64,000 nucleotides of DNA from positions 62,001-126,000 of the forward strand of contig JAHKAA010000050.1 of assembly GCA_018825965.1 (NCBI GenBank). The letters run 5' to 3'. The DNA comes from Gammaproteobacteria bacterium (GTDB lineage: Bacteria; Pseudomonadota; Gammaproteobacteria; Enterobacterales; Alteromonadaceae). Positions 1 through 8,286 of this stretch are shown in pieces. The number at the start of each line of letters is the position of its first letter. Position 1 is the stretch's first letter. A model generated the notes under the pieces. It was given only the letters and a program-made list of their open reading frames with translations. It ran no database searches and had not been told where the DNA came from. Both the position numbers and the translations under genes were made by a program.

Positions 1-1
1 T

Positions 2-1684
2 TTATCCACTGTACTGACAGTTAAAAAGCAGGACGAGTTAGGTGATATGTTTGCTGCTTTTAATGTGATGGTACGACAACTGCGGGTGTATCGTGAGCGT
101 GAGAGAGCCTATCAGCAGCAGTTAGAAGACAAAGTGGCTGCCAGAACTCAGGATTTAGCCAATGCTAATCAGCAGTTGGAAGATGCTAATCAGCAATTGA
201 TTCTGGCACGCGAAGTGGCTGAGCAGGCTAACCGTCTGAAAAGCGTGTTCCTGGCCAATATGAGCCATGAAATTCGCACTCCTCTGACTGCCATTATTGG
301 TTTTAGTGAGCAGGCTATCCATGAAAACGACCCTCACCGCCAGTTGGATTATTTGAGTCGGGTGTTGCGTAGCGGCGATCACTTGCTGGCACTGATTAAC
401 GATATTCTCGACTTGTCTAAAATAGAAGCCGATAAATTAGACTTGCTGACCGAACAGGTGAATCTGCTCACTATAGTGGATGATATTTATCAGTTGACCA
501 AACAGCAGGCCGGGCAAAAAGGTCTGCAATGTTTGCTGGAATTAAATTATCCCTTACCTCAATTTATTTATACCGACACCTTACGATTTCGTCAGGTGCT
601 GCTGAATCTGACCTCTAATGCTGTGAAATTTACCCAAAAAGGTAAAGTGGTGATCCATGTTTCTTATCAAACCCCAGAAGAAGTGCTGCGGATCAAAATT
701 AAAGACACCGGCATAGGTATTACCGATCAAGAACTGAGTAAGTTGTTCCAGCCTTTTGTGCAAGCCGATGCCGCTGTCACCCGTAACTTTGGAGGTTCAG
801 GGCTTGGCCTTTGTATTTCAAAAAAACTGATGGAACAGATGCAGGGCGATATTCAGGTGGAGAGTGTCAAAGGTATTGGCAGTTGTTTTGAGATCCTAAT
901 GGCTTGTGAGCATCAGCATATTAGTCTGGTGCAGAGCTATCAGCGTCCTGCTGAGGAAGCTTTGGAGCTTGCAGTGCCAACAGACTACCACAAGCTCAAA
1001 GTGCTGGTGGCTGAAGACAACCCGGACAATCAGCTGCTTATTCAGGTGTTGTTGCAGAAGTTAGGTATTCAGGCGGTGATTGTTGAGAATGGTCATAAGG
1101 CCGTAGAAAGGGTGCTGCTGGAAAGTTTTGATTTGGTCTTGATGGATATGCAGATGCCAGAAATGGGAGGGGAAGAAGCCACAGCCCTGATACGTCATGC
1201 GGGTATGGACTTACCTGTAGTGGCTCTGACCGCCAACGTGATGAGTGAAGATCAAAACCGTTATTTGAAGGCTGGCTGCCAGGCCGTTTTATCCAAACCT
1301 ATAGTGCAAAAAGATTTCTTAGCTGTGATACAAAGGTTTTGTCAGGCAGACACTACACTGGATGAGCAACTGGAAGCACAATTAGCCTCGGATCCTGTCA
1401 TTATGCAGCTTAAACAAGACTTTAAACTGGCGCTTCCCGCCATGCTGCATGACTTCCAGTTGTGGTTGTCTTCAGCCAACTGGAGTCGGCTGCAATACGA
1501 AGCTCATAGTGTCAAAGGCAGTGCCGGCAGTATGGGGTATCCGCAGTTAACCGAACTGATGTCAACACTGGAGCAAGCGGCAAAAAATGCGGATACTGAG
1601 CAGATTAGTCTGTTGATCGCTGAATTTGTGGCTCTGGTGTCAGCAGAACAAGGTTCAGAGCAGGAGGTGAGTAGTGAGTCATAA
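2..1684 (+). CDS. Hybrid sensor histidine kinase (5' end outside window)
   Basis: The reading frame is open from base 2, so the start and sensor region lie upstream. The first visible residues (DELGDMFAAFN) look like the end of a HAMP domain, followed by a coiled coil. The HisKA phosphoacceptor is in FLANMSHEIRTPL. The ATPase domain has its N box (NLTSNAVKFT) and G boxes (DTGIGI, GGSGLGL). A receiver domain follows with its Asp in LVLMDMQMP, then a C-terminal HPt domain with its His in AHSVKGSAGS. This is the layout of an ArcB/BarA-type phosphorelay kinase; the final output regulator is not evident here. The 3' end overlaps the next gene by 11 bases. The signal sensed cannot be told. Confidence 0.93.
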   Translation, partial: LSTVLTVKKQDELGDMFAAFNVMVRQLRVYRERERAYQQQLEDKVAARTQDLANANQQLEDANQQLILAREVAEQANRLKSVFLANMSHEIRTPLTAIIGFSEQAIHENDPHRQLDYLSRVLRSGDHLLALINDILDLSKIEADKLDLLTEQVNLLTIVDDIYQLTKQQAGQKGLQCLLELNYPLPQFIYTDTLRFRQVLLNLTSNAVKFTQKGKVVIHVSYQTPEEVLRIKIKDTGIGITDQELSKLFQPFVQADAAVTRNFGGSGLGLCISKKLMEQMQGDIQVESVKGIGSCFEILMACEHQHISLVQSYQRPAEEALELAVPTDYHKLKVLVAEDNPDNQLLIQVLLQKLGIQAVIVENGHKAVERVLLESFDLVLMDMQMPEMGGEEATALIRHAGMDLPVVALTANVMSEDQNRYLKAGCQAVLSKPIVQKDFLAVIQRFCQADTTLDEQLEAQLASDPVIMQLKQDFKLALPAMLHDFQLWLSSANWSRLQYEAHSVKGSAGSMGYPQLTELMSTLEQAAKNADTEQISLLIAEFVALVSAEQGSEQEVSSES

Positions 1685-2090
1685 CAGCTTTGAGCTGGCT
1701 TTGGAGATAAATCGCGATAGTATCTGGTTAGCCGACTGGCCTTTGTGTCAGCTTCGGGTGCAAAACGATGCCAATTATCCCTGGTTTATTTTGATCCCAA
1801 GACGTCCGGGCATGGTTGAAATTATTGATTTAACGCAGGACGATCAGGACCAGCTATGGCGGGAAAGTGCTTATTTGTCAGTCTTCCTGAAATCAGCCTT
1901 TCAGGCCAAAAAACTGAACCTGGCTGCGCTTGGCAATATGGTGCCGCAATTACATCTGCACCATATAGTGCGTTATGAGAATGATGCGGCCTGGCCCGCT
2001 CCTGTCTGGGGTAAAGTACCAGCCAGAGCTTATACTGAAGCTGGCTTGCAGCAATTAAAACAAAAGCTGGCGTTATTAACCCTACCCTGA
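1674..2090 (+). CDS. HIT-family protein
   Basis: A 138-residue protein with a histidine-triad-like motif, QLHLHHIVR, near residue 95, and the N-terminal WFILIPRR strand typical of HIT nucleotide hydrolases and transferases. Short bacterial members are usually annotated as diadenosine-tetraphosphate-type hydrolases, but the substrate cannot be read from the sequence. The ATG lies inside the 3' end of the hybrid kinase gene (11-base overlap), suggesting coupled translation. The preceding GGAGGT is a strong ribosome-binding site that supports this start. The link to the kinase may be only transcriptional. Confidence 0.8.
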   Translation: MSHNSFELALEINRDSIWLADWPLCQLRVQNDANYPWFILIPRRPGMVEIIDLTQDDQDQLWRESAYLSVFLKSAFQAKKLNLAALGNMVPQLHLHHIVRYENDAAWPAPVWGKVPARAYTEAGLQQLKQKLALLTLP

Positions 2091-2196
2091 TGATGGTTTC
2101 AGCCTAAACTAGTAGAATTACCACTTTCTTTGTGGTGCATCTGAGTTAGCATTAGGCCTCAATTGTCTGAAATTTATTGTTGTAAGGAATCGTGTT

Positions 2197-3036
2197 ATGT
2201 CGGCTGAAAATGCCTTATTGACCATATTGGTTGAGAAGATCCGCACAGATATGCTGGTGCTGCCAACTTTACCAGAAATGGCTATTCGGGTCAGGAGAAC
2301 AGCGGACGATCCGGACAGTAACCTGCAGATGATGACGGATGTGATAGCACAGGATCCCGCTTTAGCTGCCCGTATGATCAAAGTGGCCAACAGCGCTTTT
2401 ATGGGGCGCTCTATTAAAGTGAACTCGCTGAATCAGGCGATCACCCGTATAGGTTTAAGCCAGGTAAAAAATATTGCTACAGCTATGGCAATGGAACAAC
2501 TTTTTGTCTCTCAGCACGAGCAAATCAAAGAAAGGATGTCACAAGTCTGGCGCGACAGCGTCAATGTCACCAGCATAGCCCTGGCCTGTTTAAAACTTTA
2601 TCTGGCAAAGAACAAACACAGCAATTTAAATCTGGACGTGATGACGCTGGCAGGTTTGATGCACCTGATTGGCGCTTTACCCATTTTGACCGAAGCTGAG
2701 CGGTATCAGACTGTGTTTGGTGATCCGCAGTTTTTAGAAAATGCCCTCAACACCTTATCAGGGCAGATAGGCTCCAGCATTATGCGTGCCTGGGATTTTT
2801 CAGAGACCTACGTACAGATAGTGCTGAACTGGAACAATTCGTCCTATCAGCTTGACCAGGTTTGTTATATCGACTTTATCCGGCTGGGTGCTCTGGTGCA
2901 AAGCCCATTGAAAGGGACAGCCCGTTTACAGGCCTTTCAGCCCTATATTGAACGCAACATAGTGCCGGACGCTAACTTTATGGATATCGCAGAAATTCGT
3001 CTGATTTCTCAGGAAGTAAAAGCGTTATTTAGCTAA
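2197..3036 (+). CDS. HDOD domain protein
   Basis: A 279-residue protein that is almost entirely one HDOD domain. Visible hallmarks are LPTLPEMAIRVRR at the start, QDPALAARMIKVANSAF, and SLNQAITRIGLSQVKNIA. HDOD proteins are HD-related output or scaffold modules in bacterial signalling and usually lack catalytic metal ligands; no full HD motif is seen here. The ATG is preceded by TAAGGA at good spacing. It lies downstream of the phosphorelay kinase and HIT genes and ends at a clear terminator. No effector domain is attached, so the output is unknown. Confidence 0.88.
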   Translation: MSAENALLTILVEKIRTDMLVLPTLPEMAIRVRRTADDPDSNLQMMTDVIAQDPALAARMIKVANSAFMGRSIKVNSLNQAITRIGLSQVKNIATAMAMEQLFVSQHEQIKERMSQVWRDSVNVTSIALACLKLYLAKNKHSNLNLDVMTLAGLMHLIGALPILTEAERYQTVFGDPQFLENALNTLSGQIGSSIMRAWDFSETYVQIVLNWNNSSYQLDQVCYIDFIRLGALVQSPLKGTARLQAFQPYIERNIVPDANFMDIAEIRLISQEVKALFS

Positions 3037-3055
3037 GTAACACAATCTGGAATCA

Positions 3056-3083
3056 AGCCCTGCAGTGATGCAGGGCTTTTTTT
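3056..3083 (+). terminator. Rho-independent terminator after the HDOD gene
   Basis: Stem GCCCTGCA / TGCAGGGC (3057-3064 with 3069-3076), loop GTGA, then seven T. It sits 20 bases after the HDOD stop codon and just before the convergent rdgC stop. Confidence 0.92.
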
Positions 3084-3092
3084 GATTGCGCT

Positions 3093-3989
3093 TTACTGAA
3101 CGGCAATATTGGCTTTTAGCGGCAGCAAAGCCTGACGTAAGGCGTCTGTCATCAGCAATAAATCGGCATCTAAGCGACCAATCACATCATCCCAACCCAT
3201 TTCTTCGTTAGAACCCGACAGCAAGTCGTGGAATTTCAGACGTTTAATGCTGCCGTCTTCACAGATCAAAAAGGTGACTTTTTCGTCTTGTTCTAACGCC
3301 AGCTTAGTCACCAGTTTATCCTGCAAATGGCTTTGCACTTCGTCAGCACTGAGCAAGTGATTGATAAAACGTACTTTAGCGCCTTCTTCATCCGGAGCTT
3401 TTAATTCAGCTTCAGCACCTAACTGAAAACCTTCCGGTAATTCTTTGCCTTGTAACCAGAAATGTAGCTGCTGATTGAGCTGATGATTATCTAAAAGTGG
3501 CATGGCAGGTAAGGAGCCAAAAGCCTTACGCAACAAAGCCAGTAACTCTTCTGCTCTGCTGGCGCTGCTGGTATCCACTAGTAACCAACCTTGTTGTTTG
3601 TCGTACAAGGCGGTCGTTACGCTGGATTTGCTGAAAGCACGGGGTAACAGGGTTTGGATCAGTTCTTCTTTTAACGCCTGTTTTTCTTTACGGCTTAAAG
3701 GACGGCCTTTTTCCTGCTCCATCGCATCAATTTTGGGTGCCAGTTCTTCGTTGACCACTGAACCTGGCAGTACTTTTTCCTGACGTTTTACTGCAAACAA
3801 CATCACGTCATTGGTCTGGTGGCAATACTGTTTCAGGCTTGGATGCAAAGGGCTGGTGAAACCCATTTTTATCGCTTCCTGTGAGGTACAAGGGGTAAAT
3901 TTAAATGCAGCTAAGGCCTGCTCTAATTGATCCTGATCGGTGTTCAGGTTTTCGGTGACCTGATATAAACGTAAATTTTTAAACCACAT
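3093..3989 (-). CDS. rdgC: Recombination-associated protein RdgC
   Basis: A 298-residue protein close to the usual RdgC length (about 300). The start MWFKNLRLYQ, the segment GFTSPLHP, and the middle KEKQALKEELIQTLLPRAFSK are characteristic. RdgC is a ring-shaped, nucleoid-associated dsDNA-binding dimer that restrains RecA-dependent recombination. It is a monocistronic gene convergent with the HDOD gene. The stop codon lies close to the shared terminator hairpin. The sequence looks intact with nothing missing. Confidence 0.96.
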   Translation of the reverse strand: MWFKNLRLYQVTENLNTDQDQLEQALAAFKFTPCTSQEAIKMGFTSPLHPSLKQYCHQTNDVMLFAVKRQEKVLPGSVVNEELAPKIDAMEQEKGRPLSRKEKQALKEELIQTLLPRAFSKSSVTTALYDKQQGWLLVDTSSASRAEELLALLRKAFGSLPAMPLLDNHQLNQQLHFWLQGKELPEGFQLGAEAELKAPDEEGAKVRFINHLLSADEVQSHLQDKLVTKLALEQDEKVTFLICEDGSIKRLKFHDLLSGSNEEMGWDDVIGRLDADLLLMTDALRQALLPLKANIAVQ

Positions 3990-4065
3990 AATTTGACTAC
4001 TCTAGCTTGAAGAATTGCGGCTTAGTATACAGAGTTCAACTGTCAGATTTTGAGTTTTTCAGCGG

Positions 4066-4099
4066 AAAAAACCAAAGTGCAGCTCACAGCACTTTGGTT
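4066..4099 (-). terminator. Rho-independent terminator after the sensor kinase
   Basis: On the minus strand an AACCAAAGTGC / GCACTTTGGTT stem (arms 4089-4099 and 4070-4080) is followed by a run of T (the A run at 4066-4070 on the plus strand). It starts 9 bases after the kinase stop codon at 4108. Confidence 0.85.
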
Positions 4100-4107
4100 G
4101 TTTAGGA

Positions 4108-5856
4108 TCAGGAATTACGTTTTAAGTTTTTTGGGAAACGAATATGGTAACTCAGGCCATGGCCAGGCTCGCTGCTGACCTGTATTGAGCCGCCCAGCGT
4201 CTGACGGACCAGATTATAGGTAATATGAGTGCCTAAACCGCTGCCGCCCTGATCACGTTTTGTGGTGAAAAACGGATGGAAGAGTTTTTCCAGTTGTTCC
4301 TGAGTCAGGCCACGGCCATTGTCAGAGTAGGTAATATCAACCATCTGGCCTTCATCCAGTACGGTAATGCGGATATAACCTTCTTCCAGCTCTTCAAAAC
4401 CATGAATAAGTGAGTTCATCAAAAGGTTGGTGAAAATCTGTGAAATGGCTCCGGCAGGGCAACTCAGCATCAGGCTTTCCGGGCAATTCACATCAATATG
4501 ATGGCGGGTTTTTTTAAAGTTTGGCTGTAAAGACCGGATCACTTCGTGCAGGTACTCGGCCAGATTAATAGTACGAATAGCATCACTGGTCTGGTCTACT
4601 GCGATTTGTTTAAAGCTGGCAATCAGCTCAGAGGCACGGGTCAGATTGGATTGCAATAAAGAGGTGCTTTGTTTGGCTTCTTCAATAAAATGCTCCAGCA
4701 CTTTGGGTGACAAAGTTTTATCTTTGTAGGCTGCGTCTAAGGCATTCAGCTTTTCAGCAAGGAAACTGGTGGCTGTGACGCCAATGCCCACAGGGGTATT
4801 GACTTCATGGGTTATGCCTGCAACAAAACCACCTAAAGCTGCCATTTTTTCCGACTGCACTAAGCGATCCTGGGCTTGCTTTAAATCATCCACAGTTTTT
4901 TCCAGCTCGCTTTGTTTACCACGTAAAGCTTCTTCACTATGGCGGCGGCGTTCTATTTCTTCCCTTAAGGCTTGTTGTTTAACTTCCAGTTCTTGTTTTT
5001 GCTGTTGTAAATCCATCATAGCCTGACTTAAGCCTGAGGTTTTACGTGCCACTTCCTGCTCCAGCAATAAGTTGTGCTGGTCAAGTTTTTCATTGGAATG
5101 CAGCAGTTGTTTCTGGGTGCTTTCTAACTGAACTTTATAATCCTGTACACGAGCGATCAGGCGGTTAAAGGCATCTGCCATCACACTCAATTCATTGGCT
5201 TCATCATGCCGGACTTCAACTTTAGTGCCTTCCAGATGATCCAGTTCCAGATCTTCAATTTGTTGCGTCAGTTCACTCAGAGGTAAGGTCAATTGACTAC
5301 GGAAAGCCAGTAAAAACAGGATAATTAAAAAGGTGGTTTTTAACATCGCATTACCGACCAGAAAATAAATACCAATCTTAATCCGATCAAGCACAACAGC
5401 GCGGCTGGAGAACAGAGTGACGTCGCCGACCTGAGTGGCGCGGCCGGAGAACTCAAAAATAAGTGGAAAGGTATAACCAAATAAACCTGAGTTTTGTTCT
5501 GTTAATCGAATACCTTCCTGCACCAGTTGATTGCTGTACCGTTCGCTGATATCTATATAACGGCCCAGTTGTGTAATAACAGCGCCACTATCATCCCTTA
5601 CTATAATGCCTTCGATGGCTGGGATCGCCAGCAAACCGTCAGCGATAATCAGTGCCTGTTGGGTGTTTAACTCCCAAATAGCGCGGGTCAGACTGCCGGA
5701 AAAGGTCTGTTGTAACGTTGCCAATTCACCATTGATATGGTCTTTGGTGTTGAAGTACTCCGCAACAATCTGGCCTAAAGTCACAATAAAGGTCAGGATA
5801 AAATACACTGACAAAACTTTAGTCAGCAGCTTACGCGATAAACTTTTCTGCTGCAT
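4108..5856 (-). CDS. Membrane sensor histidine kinase (orphan)
   Basis: About 582 residues. There is an N-terminal membrane segment (KVLSVYFILTFIVTLG), a periplasmic domain of about 130 residues, and a second membrane segment (NAMLKTTFLIILFLLAF). These are followed by HAMP, a long Q/E-rich coiled coil, a HisKA-like box with His in GITHEVNTPVG, and an ATPase domain (NLLMNSLIHG, DNGRGL, GGSGLG). I place the start at the ATG at 5856 because AAGG precedes it at good distance; an upstream in-frame ATG at 5904 adds 16 residues but lacks a ribosome-binding site. It has no receiver domain and lies divergent to a REC/CheC/GGDEF operon, so that lone receiver is a likely partner (inference). Confidence 0.9.
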   Translation of the reverse strand: MQQKSLSRKLLTKVLSVYFILTFIVTLGQIVAEYFNTKDHINGELATLQQTFSGSLTRAIWELNTQQALIIADGLLAIPAIEGIIVRDDSGAVITQLGRYIDISERYSNQLVQEGIRLTEQNSGLFGYTFPLIFEFSGRATQVGDVTLFSSRAVVLDRIKIGIYFLVGNAMLKTTFLIILFLLAFRSQLTLPLSELTQQIEDLELDHLEGTKVEVRHDEANELSVMADAFNRLIARVQDYKVQLESTQKQLLHSNEKLDQHNLLLEQEVARKTSGLSQAMMDLQQQKQELEVKQQALREEIERRRHSEEALRGKQSELEKTVDDLKQAQDRLVQSEKMAALGGFVAGITHEVNTPVGIGVTATSFLAEKLNALDAAYKDKTLSPKVLEHFIEEAKQSTSLLQSNLTRASELIASFKQIAVDQTSDAIRTINLAEYLHEVIRSLQPNFKKTRHHIDVNCPESLMLSCPAGAISQIFTNLLMNSLIHGFEELEEGYIRITVLDEGQMVDITYSDNGRGLTQEQLEKLFHPFFTTKRDQGGSGLGTHITYNLVRQTLGGSIQVSSEPGHGLSYHIRFPKNLKRNS

Positions 5857-6130
5857 GAAACAACCTTGTTTGATTCGGCTTGATGATGGATACCATTGAA
5901 ACACTAACTTATAGAAGATCTGTTTAAATGAAAATACTATATGTAATAAATAACTTAGAGACTAGGCAACAAGAGCTGCTTTGGCAATACGCTGCAGTAA
6001 ATTGTTAGATTAAGGCAAAAGACGCATTTAATGGTGTTCAATTGCAGTTGCATTCAGTATGGTATCGGTGTCCAATAATTGAACGCATAGACGTGAAAAC
6101 AAATAAAACCATAATAACGAGGCTGTGTTA

Positions 6131-6496
6131 ATGGCGTTACCTGTATTAATTTGTGACGACTCTTTACTGGCACGAAAACAAGTGCGTAAATCTTTACCTG
6201 AGTCTTTTGACGCCGATATTCTGACTGCTGGCAATGGTGTGGAAGCTTTAGCTATTCTGCGTAGTCAGGAGATTGGTTTAGTGTTTTTAGATCTGACGAT
6301 GCCCGAGCTGGATGGCATAGGAGTGCTTGAAGCTATTAAGCAGGACGGTCTGGATTGTTTTGTTATTGTGATTTCTGCTGATATTCAGCCGGAAATGCAA
6401 AAACGGGTCACAGAGCTGGGGGCTTTGGCTTTTGTCCACAAACCTGTTAATCCGGAAAAACTTGTCGTCATTTTGAAACAATATGGACTGATATGA
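6131..6496 (+). CDS. CheY-like single-domain response regulator
   Basis: A 121-residue protein that is one receiver domain: acidic pocket VLICDD near the start, phosphoacceptor Asp in LVFLDLTMPELDG, Ser in VIVISAD, and Lys in VHKPVN. There is no output domain. The ATG at 6131 is preferred over a GTG at 6125 because GAGG at 6119-6122 is 8 bases away from it. The stop overlaps the next ATG (ATGA), so it is coupled to the CheC-like protein, which could be its phosphatase. The divergent kinase at 4108-5856 could phosphorylate it. Confidence 0.92.
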   Translation: MALPVLICDDSLLARKQVRKSLPESFDADILTAGNGVEALAILRSQEIGLVFLDLTMPELDGIGVLEAIKQDGLDCFVIVISADIQPEMQKRVTELGALAFVHKPVNPEKLVVILKQYGLI

Positions 6497-7104
6497 GTAC
6501 AGTATTCTCTGAAGAACAAAGGGATTGTTTGCAGGAGCTGATCAATGTTGCTATGGGCCTGGCCAGCGACAAACTTGCCCGCTTTTTAAATACCTTTGTG
6601 CATTTACAGGTACCTGCAATAGAGCTGGTAAACTCAGCTCAAATTCCCGCTCAATTTGAAGCCCGTTACAGTCATACCGAAGCTGCCTTAGTCAGTCAGG
6701 GATTTTTAGGTAATGATGGCTTAAGGGGAGAGGCTATAGTCCTGTATCAACTGGACAACGCGCATCGTATTGCTGCTTTGTTGGGTTATGACACGGACAG
6801 TGCTTCTGAGCTTGAAATGCTCACTGACATCAGCTCTATTTTAACCACTACTTTTTTAAATGGGCTGGCTGATCAAATTGACAATAGTTTGTCCTACAGT
6901 GCACCCAGGGTGTTGTCATCCCGCCAAAACAATGTCTCAGAGGCTTTGCAGGAAACCGCCTTTCACTGGGAACTGGCATTAAAGGTAGACATCAGTTATC
7001 AGCTGGTCGATCATTCTTTTAATTGCGATATGTTGTTATTAATACCAGGAGAAGCTGTGTTAAATATCCAGAAAATTCTTGATCGGATTTTGGAAGAGTA
7101 TTGA
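6493..7104 (+). CDS. CheC/CheX-family phosphatase-like protein
   Basis: 203 residues. The N-terminal helix QELINVAMGLASDKLA carries the E-x-x-N signature of CheC/CheX/FliY phosphatases. The second helix, LTDISSILTTTFLNGL, is a degraded second site with Asp for Glu and Ser for Asn. These proteins dephosphorylate CheY-type receivers. The gene overlaps the preceding CheY-like gene by 4 bases and is followed by a diguanylate cyclase overlapping by one base (TGATG). No other chemotaxis gene is nearby, so its target is probably the lone receiver before it. Activity is inferred. Confidence 0.75.
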   Translation: MSTVFSEEQRDCLQELINVAMGLASDKLARFLNTFVHLQVPAIELVNSAQIPAQFEARYSHTEAALVSQGFLGNDGLRGEAIVLYQLDNAHRIAALLGYDTDSASELEMLTDISSILTTTFLNGLADQIDNSLSYSAPRVLSSRQNNVSEALQETAFHWELALKVDISYQLVDHSFNCDMLLLIPGEAVLNIQKILDRILEEY

Positions 7105-8072
7105 TGTCTGAAGACTGGTTAACAGGCCCTGTATTGGAGCAATTAAATAGTGGCGTGCTGGTGGTAAACGAACAGTTGCAACTGGTGTACCTGAATAGCT
7201 TTTTGCAACGCCATAGTTCAGTACAACTTTCTGATGTCAAAGGAAAAAGCTTATTTCAGGTATTCACTGATGTACCTGAAGCCTGGCTCAGACGTAAGTT
7301 TGCTTCAGTGCTTGAATTACAAAGCCCATCCTTTAGCAGTTGGGAGCAACGCCAATATATTATTAAGTTGCCGCACCTGAGACCTGTCACCAGTTCCAGT
7401 CAATATATGGCGCAAAATTGCACTATGCTGCCGCTGAACGATCCAGAGGGCCGACGTTATGTTTGTTTACTGATTGAAGACGCAACTGATGCTTTTGTCT
7501 ACCAGCAACATTTACAAAGCACGCTACAAAAACTGGAACTAAGTAACCGCATTGATGGTTTAACCCAGGCTTTAAACCGACGGTATTGGGAAGAGCAGTT
7601 AAAACTGGAAGTGCAACGGGCGCAGCGTTATCAGCAGCCTTTGTCGTTGTTATTGTTTGATCTGGATAAATTTAAACAGCTTAATGATCAGTATGGTCAC
7701 TTAGGTGGTGATTGTGTTTTGATTGAGCTAACGGCACGGGTCAGAGTTTTGTTACGTGACACCGACTGGTTTGGCCGTTACGGTGGTGAGGAGTTTGGCA
7801 TAGTACTGACCAATACAGCTTTGGCTGGTGCTTTGGAAGTGGCTGAACGTGTTTGTCTGGCAGTCAACAGCACAGCTGTCACATTCCATGATCAATCTAT
7901 AGCAACATCCGTCAGTATAGGTGTGGCACAACTGGATGCTGTGGGTGACAGAGCGCACGAAGTGCTGATAGGTCAGGCTGATATAGCACTTTATAACGCC
8001 AAAAGAGATGGTCGCAACAGAGTCGTCGTTTTTAGTGCGGGTGAAACCGAATTTTTGCTGAAGGCGAATTAA
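7104..8072 (+). CDS. PAS-GGDEF diguanylate cyclase
   Basis: 322 residues, no membrane segment. An N-terminal PAS-like domain (SGVLVVNEQLQLVYLN, residues about 12-130) precedes a GGDEF domain from about 160. The active site is GGEEF in FGRYGGEEFGIVL and an inhibitory RxxD site (RDTD) lies five residues before it, so an active, product-inhibited cyclase is expected. It starts at ATG 7104, overlapping the previous stop. As third gene of the REC / CheC-like / DGC operon it may turn the receiver's phosphorylation state into a c-di-GMP output. How the receiver would reach it is not visible. Confidence 0.92.
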   Translation: MSEDWLTGPVLEQLNSGVLVVNEQLQLVYLNSFLQRHSSVQLSDVKGKSLFQVFTDVPEAWLRRKFASVLELQSPSFSSWEQRQYIIKLPHLRPVTSSSQYMAQNCTMLPLNDPEGRRYVCLLIEDATDAFVYQQHLQSTLQKLELSNRIDGLTQALNRRYWEEQLKLEVQRAQRYQQPLSLLLFDLDKFKQLNDQYGHLGGDCVLIELTARVRVLLRDTDWFGRYGGEEFGIVLTNTALAGALEVAERVCLAVNSTAVTFHDQSIATSVSIGVAQLDAVGDRAHEVLIGQADIALYNAKRDGRNRVVVFSAGETEFLLKAN

Positions 8073-8084
8073 GCTTTAGTGAAT

Positions 8085-8124
8085 TTTAGAATAATCTAAA
8101 CATTTAGATTGACAGACGTCTAAA
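8085..8124. promoter_or_regulatory. Cluster of TCTAAA/TTTAGA half-sites before the thr promoter
   Basis: Four half-sites alternate: TTTAGA 8085-8090, TCTAAA 8095-8100, TTTAGA 8103-8108, TCTAAA 8119-8124. The centre is a perfect 8-bp inverted repeat, AATCTAAA-CA-TTTAGATT (8093-8110), touching the likely -35 box at 8109. There is no T tract, so it looks more like an operator than a terminator. The binding protein is unknown. Confidence 0.45.
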
Positions 8125-8138
8125 ACTTTGAGCATATA
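8109..8138 (+). promoter_or_regulatory. Putative thr operon promoter
   Basis: A good -35 box, TTGACA (8109-8114), with a weak -10, CATATA (8133-8138), at 18-bp spacing. This would start RNA at or just before the leader ATG (8145), so either the leader is translated leaderless or the -10 is elsewhere. Only the -35 is convincing. Confidence 0.4.
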
Positions 8139-8144
8139 GAGAGT

Positions 8145-8207
8145 ATGAAAAAGACACAAATCCGCAATACACTCACCATTATTATTACCACCAACCCTGC
8201 GGGGTAG
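8145..8207 (+). CDS. thrL: thr operon leader peptide
   Basis: A 20-residue reading frame (MKKTQIRNTL, then TIIITTNPAG) with five Thr and four Ile codons, the composition expected for attenuation by charged tRNA-Thr and tRNA-Ile. It lies 79 bases before thrA and directly before a terminator hairpin. The stop codon TAG (8205-8207) touches the left arm of the antiterminator. No clear ribosome-binding site precedes it; only AGAGAG directly abuts the ATG. E. coli ThrL is 21 residues with the same logic. Confidence 0.85.
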   Translation: MKKTQIRNTLTIIITTNPAG

Positions 8208-8266
8208 GAGGTCGGCGGCGTATTGTTTTCAAAAAGGCCCGTGACCTCCCTGTCACGGGCCTTTTT
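8207..8266 (+). terminator. thr attenuator (terminator with competing antiterminator)
   Basis: The terminator stem is GGCCCGTGAC / GTCACGGGCC (8236-8245 with 8252-8261), flanked by five A and five T. GGAGGTC (8207-8213) is exactly complementary to GACCTCC (8243-8249), which includes part of the terminator's left arm, so the two structures exclude each other. A ribosome stalled on Thr/Ile codons would leave 8207-8213 free and allow read-through. One reaching the stop codon would cover it and allow termination. Confidence 0.88.
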
Positions 8267-8286
8267 CGTTTAGCAAGGAGTAAAAC

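Noticed and set aside
4108-5904. Longer start (ATG 5904) for the sensor kinase
   Set aside because: No ribosome-binding site precedes it and the extra 16 residues are polar before the membrane segment; ATG 5856 has AAGG.
8093-8110. Terminator after the diguanylate cyclase gene
   Set aside because: The palindrome is perfect but A/T-rich with a 2-base loop and no T tract; better explained as an operator near the thr promoter.
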